Assembly (NCBI GenBank): GCA_963726975.1
Contig: CAVSEK010000013.1
Coordinates: forward strand, 744,001 to 808,000
Reading direction: 5' to 3'
Length of the DNA: 64,000 nucleotides
DNA from: CAVSEK01 sp963726975
GTDB taxonomy: Bacteria > Actinomycetota > Actinomycetes > Mycobacteriales > SCTD01
The notes below the pieces were generated by a model. The model was not told the origin of the DNA. It worked only from the letters and a program-made list of their open reading frames with translations, and ran no database searches. A program made the position numbers and the translations under genes. Below are positions 18,725 to 27,823 of the stretch, piece by piece (position 1 is the stretch's first letter; every line of letters begins with the position of its first letter).

Positions 18725-18979
18725 CGCGCGACCCCGACCGGCGGCGCCCCCGACCCGCCGGGCGCCTCGGCGGCGCGGGCCACGGCGAGCCCGGTCGAGC
18801 CGGCGAGGACGGCGGCCAGCCAGGGCGAGCACGAGCACGGGGCGCCGCCGCACCGGCGCGAGCGGGCCGCGGACCACGCGGTCGTCCAGCCGCTCCAGCG
18901 CCCGCCCGTCGAGCAGGGCGCGCAGACCGGCCGCCCAGCGCGGCACGAGCCGCTCGTCCAGCCGCGTCAGGACGCTCAC
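18721..18979 (-). CDS. Small membrane protein between RluD and GNAT (one frameshift)
   Basis: About 86 residues. The N-terminal cytoplasmic part is SVLTRLDERLVPRWAAGLRA and LERLDDRVVRG, followed by one hydrophobic helix (VLVLALAGLAAVLAGSTGLA across the break). The length is not a multiple of three, consistent with one indel. It is joined by GTGA overlaps to rluD upstream and the acetyltransferase downstream, which supports its being a real gene. The function is unknown. Confidence 0.55.
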
Positions 18980-19909
18980 GAGGCCTCCGCGACCCGGTCC
19001 AGCGCCCGCCTGCAGGTCGGCCGGGTAGGGGCTCTCGTAGCTCACCCAGCGGCCGTCGTCGGGGTGCGCGAAGGACAGCCGCACCGCGTGCAGCCACTGC
19101 CGCGTCAGGCCCAGCCGGGTCGCCAGGGTCGGGTCCGCGCCGTACTGCACGTCGCCGACGCAGGGGTGGCGCAGCGCGCTCATGTGCACCCGGATCTGGT
19201 GCGTGCGGCCCGGTCTCGAGGTGGATCTCCAGCAGCGTCGCGTGCCGGAACGCCTCGATCGTCTCGTAGTGCGTGACGCTCGGGCCGGCCGTCCGCGACC
19301 ACCGCGAACTTGTACGACGACGTCGGGTGCCGGTCGATCGGCGCGTCGACGGTGCCGGTCAGCGGGTCGGGGTGGCCCTGGACCAGCGTGTGGTAGCGCT
19401 TGTCGACCGTGCGCTCGCGGAACGCGTCCTTGAGGACGGTGTAGGCCCGCTCGCTCTTGGCCACCACCATGAGCCCGGTCGTGCCGACGTCGAGCCGGTG
19501 CACGACGCCCTGGCGCTCCTCGGCGCCGCTGGTGCTCACCCGGTGCCCGGCCGCCGCGAGCCCGCCGATGACGGTCGGGCCCTCCCAGCCCGGGCTCGGG
19601 TGCGCGGCCACGCCGACCGGCTTGTCGACGACGATGATGTCGTCGTCCTCGTGCACGACCGCGCAGGCCCTCGACGACCTCGGCGGCGGCAGCGGCGAGG
19701 TGTCGGGCTCGGGCAGGTCGACCGTCGAGCACGGCGCCGGCCAGCACGCGGTCGCCCTTGCCGCGCACCCGGCCGTCGAGCGAGGCGCCGCCGGACTCGA
19801 TGATCTCGACGGCGGTGCTGCGGGAGACGCCGAACAGCCGCGACAGCGCCGCGTCCAGGCGCAGCCCGTCGAGGCCCTCGGGGACGGGCAGCGAGCGGTG
19901 CTGGGTCAC
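18976..19909 (-). CDS. RluA/RluD-family pseudouridine synthase (frameshifted)
   Basis: An rRNA pseudouridine synthase of about 310 residues. An N-terminal S4 domain (GLRLDAALSRLFGVSRSTAV, IIESGGASLDGRV) is followed by the catalytic domain: DIIVVDKPVGVAAHPSPGWE, the active-site motif GVVHRLDVGTTGLMVVAKSE with the catalytic Asp, KRYHTLVQGHPDPLTGTVDA, and GRTHQIRVHMSALRHPCVGD. The end is WLHAVRLSFAHPDDGRWVSY. The RluD subclass is likely, since rluD follows lspA in many actinomycetes. Here lspA lies 2.4 kb further along, separated by an aldehyde dehydrogenase and two small genes. About three frameshifts are present. The GTG start is at 19909. Confidence 0.88.
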
Positions 19910-19985
19910 CCCGCCATCTTGCCGGCGCCGCGTGGCGCGGCCGCCACCGCGGACCCGGCTCGCCCTACCAGTCGTAGCCTCCCGC

Positions 19986-21514
19986 ATGACGCAGACGCTG
20001 CACCCCGAGACCGGGACCGGCGCCGACCGACCGCCCGGCACGGCGGCTTCGACTCGCTCGACCCGGGCACCGGCGCGGTGCTGGCCACGCTGGCCGCGGC
20101 ACGAGCGCCGACGAGGTCCAGCGGGCGGTCGCGCCGGGCGCGGGAGGCCGCCGCTGTGGTGGCAGGCGCAGGGCGGCGAGGGCCGGCTGCGCCACCTGCG
20201 GGCCTGGAAGGGCGTGCTCGCCCGGCGCATGCACGAGCTCGCCGACCTCGTGCACCGCGAGAACGGCAAGCCGCACGCCGACGCGGTCCTCGAGATCACC
20301 CTGGCGGTCGACCACATCGAGTGGGCCGCGAAGCACGCGCCGAAGGTGCTCGGCCCGCGCAAGGTCCCGGCCGGGCTGATGGCCGCCAACCAGGCCGCGT
20401 CGGTGGAGTACCAGCCGCTCGGCGTCATCGGGGTCATCGGGCCGTGGAACTACCCGGTCTTCACGCCGATGGGCTCGCTGGCCTACGCGCTCGCCGCCGG
20501 CAACGCCGTCGTCTTCAAGCCCAGCGAGTACACGACCGGCGTCGGCGCCTGGCTGGTGCGAGGCCTGGCGCGGCCGCGGTGCCCGAGCGGCCCGACGTGC
20601 TGCAGCTCGTCACCGGCCTCGGCGACACCGGCGCCGCGCTGTGCCGGGCCGGCGTCGACAAGATCGCCTTCACCGGCTCGGCCGCGACCGGCCGCAAGGT
20701 CATGGCGGCCTGCGCCGAGGCGCCTCGTCCCCGTGCTCATGGAGTGCGGGGGCAAGGACGCGATGATCGTCGACGACGACGCGGACGTCGCCGCGGCCGC
20801 CGACGCCGCGCTGTGGGGCGGCATGAGCAACGCCGGGCAGACCTGCATCGGCATCGAGCGCGTCTACGCCACCGACGCGGTCTACGACGCGTTCCTGGCC
20901 GAGCTCACGGCGCGGGTCGCCGGCCTGCGGCCCGGCTCCGACCCGAAGGCGTCGTACGGCCCCATCACCATGCCCGGGCAGGTCGACATCATCGCGCCGG
21001 CACATCGACGACGCCGTCGCCTCCGGCGGCCGGGTGCTCACCGGCGGCACGATCGACGGGGCGTACGTCTCCCCGACCGTCCTCGTGGACGTCCCGGAGA
21101 CGAGCAGCGCGGTGCGCGAGGAGACCTTCGGGCCCACGCTCACGGTCACCCGGGTGCGCGACGCCGAGGAGGCGCTCGAGCGCACCAACGCCACGACGTA
21201 CGGCCTGGCCGGTGCGGTCTTCAGCGGCTCCAAGGAGCGCGGGCTGGACCTCGCCCGCCGGATGCGCTCGGGCATGACCAGCGTCAACTCCGTCATCGCC
21301 TTCGCCTCCGTGCCCGCGCTGCCCTTCGGCGGCGTCGGCGACTCCGGCTTCGGCCGGATCCACGGCGAGGACGGGCTCAAGGAGTTCACCCGCGCCAAGG
21401 CGATCACGCGTGCAGCGGTTCGCGCTGCCGACGCCGCTGCTCAGCTTCGCGCGCCACCCGAAGCTCACCGACCGGCTCGCGAAGGTCATCGGGCTGGTGC
21501 ACGGGCGCGGCTGA
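19986..21514 (+). CDS. NAD(P)-dependent aldehyde dehydrogenase (frameshifted)
   Basis: An aldehyde dehydrogenase of about 505 residues. Family landmarks are VEYQPLGVIGVIGPWNYPVF, VVFKPSEYTTGVG, KIAFTGSAATGRKVMAACAE, the catalytic Glu in PVLMECGGKDAMIVDDDADV, the catalytic Cys in GGMSNAGQTCIGIERVYATD, REETFGPTLTVTRV and PALPFGGVGDSGFGRIHGED. The C-terminal tail PLLSFARHPKLTDRLAKVIG is also seen in succinic-semialdehyde-type members. At least six frameshifts interrupt it. The ATG is at 19986. The substrate cannot be assigned from sequence. Confidence 0.88.
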
Positions 21515-21529
21515 CCGCGGGCGGCCCGC

Positions 21530-21892
21530 TCAGCGGCGGCGCGGCGGCAGGTGCCGGAAGCGCAGCCCGGCGAGCGCCGGGGGCACCACCTCCGGCGCTC
21601 CTGCGGCGACCCAGCCCACGAGGGCCGTGGTCGCCCGCTCGCTGAGCACCCCGCCGAACCAGGTGTCGCGCTCCCGGGCCGGTCGACCCGGGCGCCGCAC
21701 GACGACGACGTTGCTCCGGTCGCACTCGTCGAGGCAGTCGACGACGCGGACGGCGACGTCGGGGCGCGCGTCCGCGGCCGCCTCGAGCAGGTCCTGCTGC
21801 GCGTCGTGGTCGAGCCGGGGGTGCTTGGCCGCGGTGCCGCAGCAGCAGCCGCGGCACAGCAGGACGGTGGTCGCGGGGACGGGGCGGGACAC
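21530..21892 (-). CDS. Thioredoxin-like [2Fe-2S] protein
   Basis: An intact 120-residue protein starting at GTG 21892. VLLCRGCCCGTAAKHP has four clustered cysteines, and AVRVVDCLDECDRSNVVVVR has two more. This spacing resembles thioredoxin-fold [2Fe-2S] ferredoxin-like proteins (C-x(n)-C with a later CLxxC). The C-terminal half is ATTALVGWVAAGAPEVVPPA. A role in electron transfer or as a metallochaperone is plausible. It is convergent with the aldehyde dehydrogenase and divergent from the NYN-type gene (51 bases between starts). Confidence 0.65.
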   Translation of the reverse strand: MSRPVPATTVLLCRGCCCGTAAKHPRLDHDAQQDLLEAAADARPDVAVRVVDCLDECDRSNVVVVRRPGRPARERDTWFGGVLSERATTALVGWVAAGAPEVVPPALAGLRFRHLPPRRR

Positions 21893-21943
21893 CCGGACAT
21901 CCTGCCGGAGGGCGACCGGGCCGGCCTGCGCGACACTGCCCCG

Positions 21944-22323
21944 GTGGACCGCAGCACGGTGCTCGTCGACGCCGCCAACGTCGTCGGGTCGCGGCCGGAC
22001 GGCTGGTGGCGCGACCGGCCAGCGGCCGCGCGGCGCCTGCTGCGGCAGCTCGAGGCGCTGCCGGGCCGGGTGCTGGCGGGGGTGGCGGTCCGCGGGTCGT
22101 CGTGGTGCTCGAGGGAGCGGCGCGGGACGCGGCGGACGAGGTGGTGCCGGGGGTCGAGGTGGTGCGGGCGGCCGGCTCGGGCGACGACGCCCTGGCCGGG
22201 CTCTGCTCCCCCGACGTGCTGCTCGTGACCGCCGACCGCGGGCTGCGGGCCCGGGCACAGGAGCGCGGCGCGGCCGTCTGCGGTCCGAGGACGCTGCTCG
22301 ACCTGCTCGACCGGCGCAGCTGA
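21944..22323 (+). CDS. NYN/PIN-like domain protein (one frameshift)
   Basis: About 126 residues. The N-terminal motif STVLVDAANVVGSRPDGWWR has the DxxN pattern of NYN-domain nucleases. The C-terminal part SGDDALAGLCSPDVLLVTAD followed by RGLRARAQERGA supplies the second acidic cluster typical of the PIN/NYN fold. One frameshift near 22085 joins the halves. A small RNA-processing nuclease is the likely function; the target is unknown. Confidence 0.65.
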
Positions 22324-22336
22324 CCCCGAGGTCGGC

Positions 22337-22855
22337 TCAGCCCTGCGTGCGGCGCGTCCCGTCGACCTCGCGCCCGCGCAGCGTCAGCAGCACGGCGAGC
22401 ACGCCGCCGCAGACGATCGCGCTGTCGGCGAGGTTGAAGCTCGGCCACACCCGGAAGTCGATGAAGTCGACGACGGCTCCGCGCCCCGGGCCGGGGGCGC
22501 GGAAGAGCCGGTCGACGAGGTTGCCGGTCGCGCCGCCGAGCAGCAGGCCGAGGGCGACGGCCCAGGGGGCGCTGCGCAGCCGAGGAGCCGTGCGCAGGAT
22601 GACGACGACGACCACGACGGCGATGGCGGTGAAGACCACGGTCGCGCCCTCGGCGAACGAGAAGGCCGCCCCGGGGTTGCGCAGCACGCGCAGCAGCAGG
22701 TGCCCGCCGAGCAGCCGCACGGAGCGTCGTCCCTCGAGCTCGGCGACGACGAGGACCTTCGTGGCCACGTCCAGGGCGAGGACGAGCGCCGCGACGGTGA
22801 CGAGCAGGGGCGCCCGCCGGCGCCGGGCGACCTCCTGCTGCTCCTGGCCGGTCAG
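22337..22855 (-). CDS. lspA: Lipoprotein signal peptidase LspA, probable CTG start
   Basis: Signal peptidase II cleaves lipoprotein signal peptides in the membrane. Four helices are visible: PLLVTVAALVLALDVATKVL, VVFTAIAVVVVVVIL, AVALGLLLGGATGNLVDRLF and IVCGGVLAVLLTL. The catalytic aspartates lie in TGNLVDRLF and in FIDFRVWPSFNLADSAI. No ATG or GTG lies at a sensible place. A CTG at 22853-22855 gives 172 residues, sits five bases after GAGGAG, and overlaps the stop of the DksA/TraR gene as CTGA, so it is my preferred start. The frame is intact. The DUF4349 protein is a probable substrate. Confidence 0.92.
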   Translation of the reverse strand: MTGQEQQEVARRRRAPLLVTVAALVLALDVATKVLVVAELEGRRSVRLLGGHLLLRVLRNPGAAFSFAEGATVVFTAIAVVVVVVILRTAPRLRSAPWAVALGLLLGGATGNLVDRLFRAPGPGRGAVVDFIDFRVWPSFNLADSAIVCGGVLAVLLTLRGREVDGTRRTQG

Positions 22856-23793
22856 CGCCGCTCCTCGCGGGCCTTGCAGCCGACGCACAGGGTCGCCCGC
22901 GGGAAGGCCTGCAGCCGAGCCTTCGGGATCGGCTCCGCGCACCGCTCGCACCGGCCGTACGACCCGTCGGCGAGCCGGGCGAGGGCGCGCTCGACCTGCT
23001 GCAGCAGGTCGCGGCTGTTGCCGGCGATGGACAGCTGCTGCTCGCGGGCGGAGGTGCCGCTGCCGATGTCGGCGTCGTCGCCGGCACCCTCACCGGCGCG
23101 CGAGGCGGCGTCGGCCGCCGCGGAGGCCCGCTCGAGCTCGGTGCGCTGCGCCTCGGCCTGGGCCTGCAGCTCGGTCCGCAGGGCGACGAGCTCCTCGGCC
23201 GTCCAGGGCTCGTCGCCGTCGGCCGCACCGGGGACCGGTGCGGCGGCACCACCGCCGTCCGGGAGCGCGGCCTCGAGCGCCACCGGCGCGGCGGGCGCCG
23301 CCACCGGGTCCTGCTGCGCGACGGGGTCCTGCTCGACGTCGGGGGCACCCACGTGCTGCGGGGCGTCGACCGCCGGCTCGGGGCCCCGGTGGGGCAGGAC
23401 CTCCTCGTCGGGGGGCGCGGCGGCGACGGGACCCGCGGGGGCGGCCGCGCGGGTCTGCACCGGCCGCCGGCGGGCCGGCCGGGTGCGGACCGCCGGGCCC
23501 GGGGGCGCCGGCTCGGGAACGGGCGCCGGAGCGGGAGCGGCGGTCGGGGCCGGCGCGGCGGCCCGCGGGACGGGACCCAGGCGGGGCCGGTGCGCGCGCA
23601 GGGTCGGCCGGTCGGCCCGCGGCCCGGCCGGCGGGTCAGCCGGGTCGGCCGGGGCCGGGGAGCCGGGAGCGGCTCCGGGCAGCAGCCGGGCGTTGCGCAC
23701 GGGCTCCCCGGGGGCCGGCGGCGGCTCGGCGGGCGCGGCCGGGGCGGCCGGGGCGGCCCGGAGCACCCCGCGCAGCTTGTCCAGGATCGCCAT
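22852..23793 (-). CDS. DksA/TraR C4-type zinc-finger protein
   Basis: An intact 313-residue protein. The first 190 residues are Pro/Ala-rich and disordered. The C-terminal third has a coiled coil (ELVALRTELQAQAEAQRTEL), the DksA-like stretch REQQLSIAGNSRDLLQQVER, and the zinc finger CERCAEPIPKARLQAFPRAT followed by LCVGCKAREERR. TraR/DksA proteins bind in the RNA polymerase secondary channel or act as small zinc proteins. A gene of this kind just before lspA is usual in actinomycetes. The long N-terminal extension is unusual. Confidence 0.9.
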   Translation of the reverse strand: MAILDKLRGVLRAAPAAPAAPAEPPPAPGEPVRNARLLPGAAPGSPAPADPADPPAGPRADRPTLRAHRPRLGPVPRAAAPAPTAAPAPAPVPEPAPPGPAVRTRPARRRPVQTRAAAPAGPVAAAPPDEEVLPHRGPEPAVDAPQHVGAPDVEQDPVAQQDPVAAPAAPVALEAALPDGGGAAAPVPGAADGDEPWTAEELVALRTELQAQAEAQRTELERASAAADAASRAGEGAGDDADIGSGTSAREQQLSIAGNSRDLLQQVERALARLADGSYGRCERCAEPIPKARLQAFPRATLCVGCKAREERR

Positions 23794-23904
23794 GCCCGCC
23801 TGCTCCTCCCTCCCCGCCCACAGCCGTGGGTCGACCCGCTCAGCGGGGTCAGCGCAGGATACGGGCCGGGCGCGACGTCGCCGTCCCGCTAGGCTGACGC
23901 CGTC

Positions 23905-24119
23905 GCAGGGTCGGGGACCAGTAGCGGCGCGAGCAGCCAGGAGCGAGCCGGGGTTGGTGCGAGCCCGGGGGCCAGCCCGCCGGCGAACATCAGCCCCGAG
24001 AGGTCCCGCGCGGCGCGTACGGCCAGAGCGGGGACCGCCAGCGGGCCCAAGGAGGGTGGTACCGCGGGGCGCGCGCGCACCTCGTCCCTCCGTCGGAGCA
24101 CGCCACGACGGAGGACCGC
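23905..24119 (+). promoter_or_regulatory. T-box leader of ileS (translational type)
   Basis: A tRNA-Ile-sensing riboswitch. Stem I base pairs TCGGGG (23911-23916) with CCCCGA (23994-23999). The 5' side of the specifier loop carries AGTA (23920-23923). The 3' side reads GAACATCAG with ATC at 23989-23991, the isoleucine specifier. The T-box sequence AGGGTGGTACCGCGG lies at 24053-24067. Downstream, CCTCCGTCG (24087-24095) pairs perfectly with CGACGGAGG (24106-24114), burying the ileS ribosome site. This indicates translational control, as known for actinobacterial ileS T-boxes. A TAGGCT at 23890-23895 is a possible -10 element. Confidence 0.92.
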
Positions 24120-27100
24120 ATGCGCACCCTGCCCGCCCAGGTCGACCTGCCCGCGCTCGAGCACGACGTGCTCGCCCGCTGGCGCGACAACAGGGTCTTC
24201 GAGCGCAGCCTGGAGCAGACCGCGGGCGGCGAGCCGTGGGTCTTCTACGAGGGGCCGCCGACCGCCAACGGCCACCCCGGCACGCACCACGTCGAGGCCC
24301 GCGTCTTCAAGGACCTCTTCCCGCGGTTCCAGACGATGCGCGGCCGCTCGGTCCCGCGGCGCGCCGGCTGGGACTGCCACGGCCTGCCCGTGGAGCTGGC
24401 CGTGGAGAAGGAGCTGGGCTTCACCGGCAAGCAGGACATCGAGGCGTACGGCGTGGCGGCCTTCAACGACCGGTGCCGCGAGAGCGTGCTGCGGCACGTG
24501 GACGAGTTCGAGCGGCTCACCGAGCGGATGGGCTACTGGGTCGACCTGTCGCAGGCCTACCGGACGATGGACGCCTCCTACGTGCAGAGCGTCTGGTGGA
24601 GCCTCGCGCGGATCGCCGACCAGGGCCTGCTCGTCGAGGACCACCGCGTGGCGCCCTACTGCCCGCGGTGCGGCACCGCGCTGTCCGACCACGAGGTCGC
24701 GCAGGGCTACGCCGACGTCGTCGACCCCAGCGTCTACGTCCGCTTCCCGGTGACCGGCGGGCCGCTCGCCGAGCTCGGTGCGGCGCTGCTGGTGTGGACG
24801 ACCACGCCGTGGACCCTGGTGTCCAACACCGCCGTCGCGGTCCACCCGACGGTCACCTACGTCGCGGCCCGCGTCGGCGACGAGGTGCTGGTCGTCGCCG
24901 AGCCCCTGCTGGCGGTCCTCGGCGACAGCAGTCCGGCTCCGAGGTGGAGGTGCTCGAGCGCTTCCCGGGGCAGGCGCTGGAGCACACGGCGTACGCCCGG
25001 CCCTTCGACTGGGTGCCGATCGAGGGGGCGCACTACGTCGGCCTGGCGGAGTACGTCACGACCGACAGCGGCACCGGTCTGGTGCACCAGTCCCCCGCGT
25101 TCGGCGCGGACGACATGGCGGTCGCCCGGCGCTACGGCCTGCCGGTGGTCAACCCGGTGCGTCCTGACGGGACCTTCGAGGAGCACCTGCCGCTGGTCGG
25201 CGGGGTGTTCTTCAAGACCGCCGACCGGGCGCTGGTCACCGACCTGCAGGCGCGCGGACTGCTCTTCCGCGAGCAGGCCTACGAGCACAGCTACCCGCAC
25301 TGCTGGCGCTGCGACACCGCGCTGCTCTACTACGCGCTGCCGAGCTGGTACATCCGCACCACCGCGGTCAAGGACCGCCTCCTCGAGGAGAACGAGCGCA
25401 CCGACTGGCACCCGGCGACCATCCGGCACGGCCGCTACGGCGACTGGCTGGACAACAACATCGACTGGGCGCTGTCGCGCAACCGCTACTGGGGCACCCC
25501 GCTGCCCGTCTGGCGCTGCACGCAGGACCGTGCGCACTGGCAGGCGTACGGCTCCCTGGCCGAGCTCGGGCAGGACGCCGGCCAGGAGCTGTCGGACCTC
25601 GACCCGCACCGGCCGTACGTCGACGACGTCGTCGTGCCCTGCCGCGCCTGCGGGGCGACCGCTCGCCGGGTGCCCGAGGTCATCGACGGCTGGTACGACT
25701 CCGGCGCGATGCCGTTCGCCCAGGTCGGCTACCCGTGGTCCGGCGTCGAGCCGGCCTACCCGGCGCAGTTCATCTGCGAGGCGATCGACCAGACCCGCGG
25801 CTGGTTCTACACGCTCATGGCCGTCGGCACGCTGGTGTTCGACCGCTCCTCGTACGAGACGGTCCTGTGCCTGGGGCACATCCTCGACGGCGAGGGCCGC
25901 AAGATGAGCAAGCACCTGGGCAACGTGCTCGACCCCTTCGAGATGATGGAGCGGCACGGCGCCGACGCCCTGCGCTGGTACATGCTGTGCGGCGGCAGCC
26001 CGTGGTCGGCCCGCCGCGTCGGCCACGAGCAGGTCGGCGAGGTCGTGCGCAAGGTGCTGCTCACCTACTGGAACACCGCGGCCTTCGGCACCCTCTACGC
26101 CGGCGTCAACGGCTGGGTCCCGGGCTCGCCCGCGCCCGAGGTCGCCGACCGGCCGGCGCTGGACCGCTGGGCCCTGTCCGAGGCGCACGCCGCGGTGCTC
26201 GAGGTGACGGCGGCGCTGGAGGACTTCGACTCGCTGCGCGCGGGCCGGCGCCTGGCGACGTACGTCGACGACCTGTCGAACTGGTACGTGCGCACGTCGC
26301 GGCGGCGCTTCTGGGACGGCGACCCGGCGGCGCTGGCGACGCTGCACGAGTGCCTGCGCCTGCTCACGCTGCTCCTCGCGCCGTTCACCCCCTTCGTCGC
26401 GGACGAGGTGTGGGACGCGGTGTTCGCCGGGGACGGGCACCCCGACTCGGTGCACCTGGCGACCTGGCCGCAGGCGGACCCCTCGCTCGTGGACGGGGAG
26501 CTCGTCGGGCAGGTGGCGCTGGTCCGCCGCCTGGTCGACCTGGGACGCACGGCCCGCGCCGGCTCGAAGGTCAAGACGCGGCAGCCCCTCGGACGGGCGC
26601 TGGTGTCGGCGCAGGGGTGGGCGACGCTGCCGGAGGAGCTGCGCGACCTCGTCGCGGCCGAGCTCAACGTCGTCGGCCTCGAGCCGCTGGCCGGCGACCT
26701 CGTCGACGTCTCGGTCAAGGGCAACTTCCGGGCGCTCGGCAAGCGCTTCGGCAAGCGGACCGCCGCGGTCGCGGCGGCGGTCGCGGCGGCGGACCCGGTG
26801 CTGCTCGTGCAGCGGCGCACCGTCGAGGTCGACGGCGAGGTCGTCGAGCTCGCCGACGACGAGCTGCTCGTGACCGAGACCCCGCGCGAGGGGTGGGCCG
26901 TCGGGACGGCCGCGGGCGAGACCGTCGCCCTGGACCTGCACATCACGCCCGCGCTGCGGCGCGCCGGGCTCGTGCGCGAGGTGGTGCGCCTGGTGCAGGA
27001 GGCCCGCAAGCAGACCGGGCTGCAGGTCAGCGACCGCATCGAGCTGTGGTGGGAGGCGACCGGTGAGGTCGCCGAGGCCGTCCGCGACGGCGCGCCGCGG

Positions 27101-27217
27101 CTGGCCGAGGAGGTGCTGGCGGTGTCGGTGACCGAGGGACGGCCTCCGGTGGACGTCGCGGAGCACGAGGCGCCCGAGCTCGGTCTCGCCTTCCGACTGC
27201 GCGCGGCAGGCGCCTGA
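24120..27217 (+). CDS. ileS: Isoleucyl-tRNA synthetase (one frameshift)
   Basis: A class I synthetase of about 1032 residues that charges tRNA-Ile. The HIGH-equivalent motif is in EGPPTANGHPGTHHVEARVF, KMSKS is in GEGRKMSKHLGNVLDPFEMM, and the editing domain shows LVWTTTPWTLVSNTAVAV and DSGTGLVHQSPAFGADD. The anticodon-binding region contains LSNWYVRTSRRRFWDGD. One frameshift at about 24930 (in GACAGCAGTCCGGCTCC) joins two frames. The total length is one base off a multiple of three. It is an actinobacterial/eukaryote-like IleRS by its C-terminal domain (DLHITPALRRAGLVREVVRL). Controlled by the T-box leader. Confidence 0.95.
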
Positions 27218-27346
27218 GGGCTGGAGGGCCGCCCGCACCGTTCACCCGAAGGGATCCCCAGACGGACGCGTCCGGGTGCCGATGCCTGGTGTGTCCGCCT
27301 GGTTCCCCGCGAGCACGCGGGGGGCGGCCGTCGCCCGGAGGATCCC
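27218..27346. other. Intergenic region after ileS
   Basis: 129 bases. The palindrome CGGACGCGTCCG (27263-27274) and a GGAGGA ribosome site just before the next GTG are the only features seen. Confidence 0.4.
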
Positions 27347-27814
27347 GTGACCGTCCCCACGATCGAGCTCGACGCCAAGCCCCAGCACCGCTCGTTCCGC
27401 CTGACCCGTCCGGGAGCGGCCGTCGAGACGGCCGTGCGCCCCGCGCTCGCCCTGCCCGAGCAGGAGGGCCGGGCGCTGCTGGAGGAGGCGGCGCGCGCCG
27501 ACGTGTCCCGCGGCGGCTGCTGGTCCGCGGGCCCCGCCGGGGTCCAGCTGTGGAGCGGCCCGTGGGTCGACGGACGACGCGGCGGGACGGAGCACCTGGG
27601 CTCGGTGGACTGGAGCTGGGACACCCCGGTCAGGCACTACATCACCGTCTACCGCGTGCTCGTCACCGCCTCCGGCGCCGCCGCCGGCCTGGACGCCGAG
27701 CGGCTGCTCAGCCAGGTGCTCGCCCTCGGCGGCATCACCCCGGACACCGGTGCCCCGGTGCCGACGGGCGTCCCCGCGCCCCGCGACCCGTTCCGGTCGC
27801 GGCGGCGCTGGTGA
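27347..27814 (+). CDS. Hypothetical protein, 155 residues
   Basis: An intact soluble protein from GTG 27347 with GGAGGA upstream. Segments are ALPEQEGRALLEEAARADVS, GCWSAGPAGVQLWSGPWVDG and LGSVDWSWDTPVRHYITVYR, followed by a helical stretch DAERLLSQVLALGGI and a Pro-rich basic tail. Tryptophan content is high. No family is recognised. It is convergent with the acidic membrane protein (9 bases apart). Confidence 0.6.
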   Translation: MTVPTIELDAKPQHRSFRLTRPGAAVETAVRPALALPEQEGRALLEEAARADVSRGGCWSAGPAGVQLWSGPWVDGRRGGTEHLGSVDWSWDTPVRHYITVYRVLVTASGAAAGLDAERLLSQVLALGGITPDTGAPVPTGVPAPRDPFRSRRRW

Positions 27815-27823
27815 CGGCCCCCG

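Noticed and set aside
22700..24119. Upstream extension of the ileS frame by about 470 codons
   Set aside because: It is antisense to the DksA/TraR gene and crosses the T-box. The true start is ATG 24120 with its own ribosome site.
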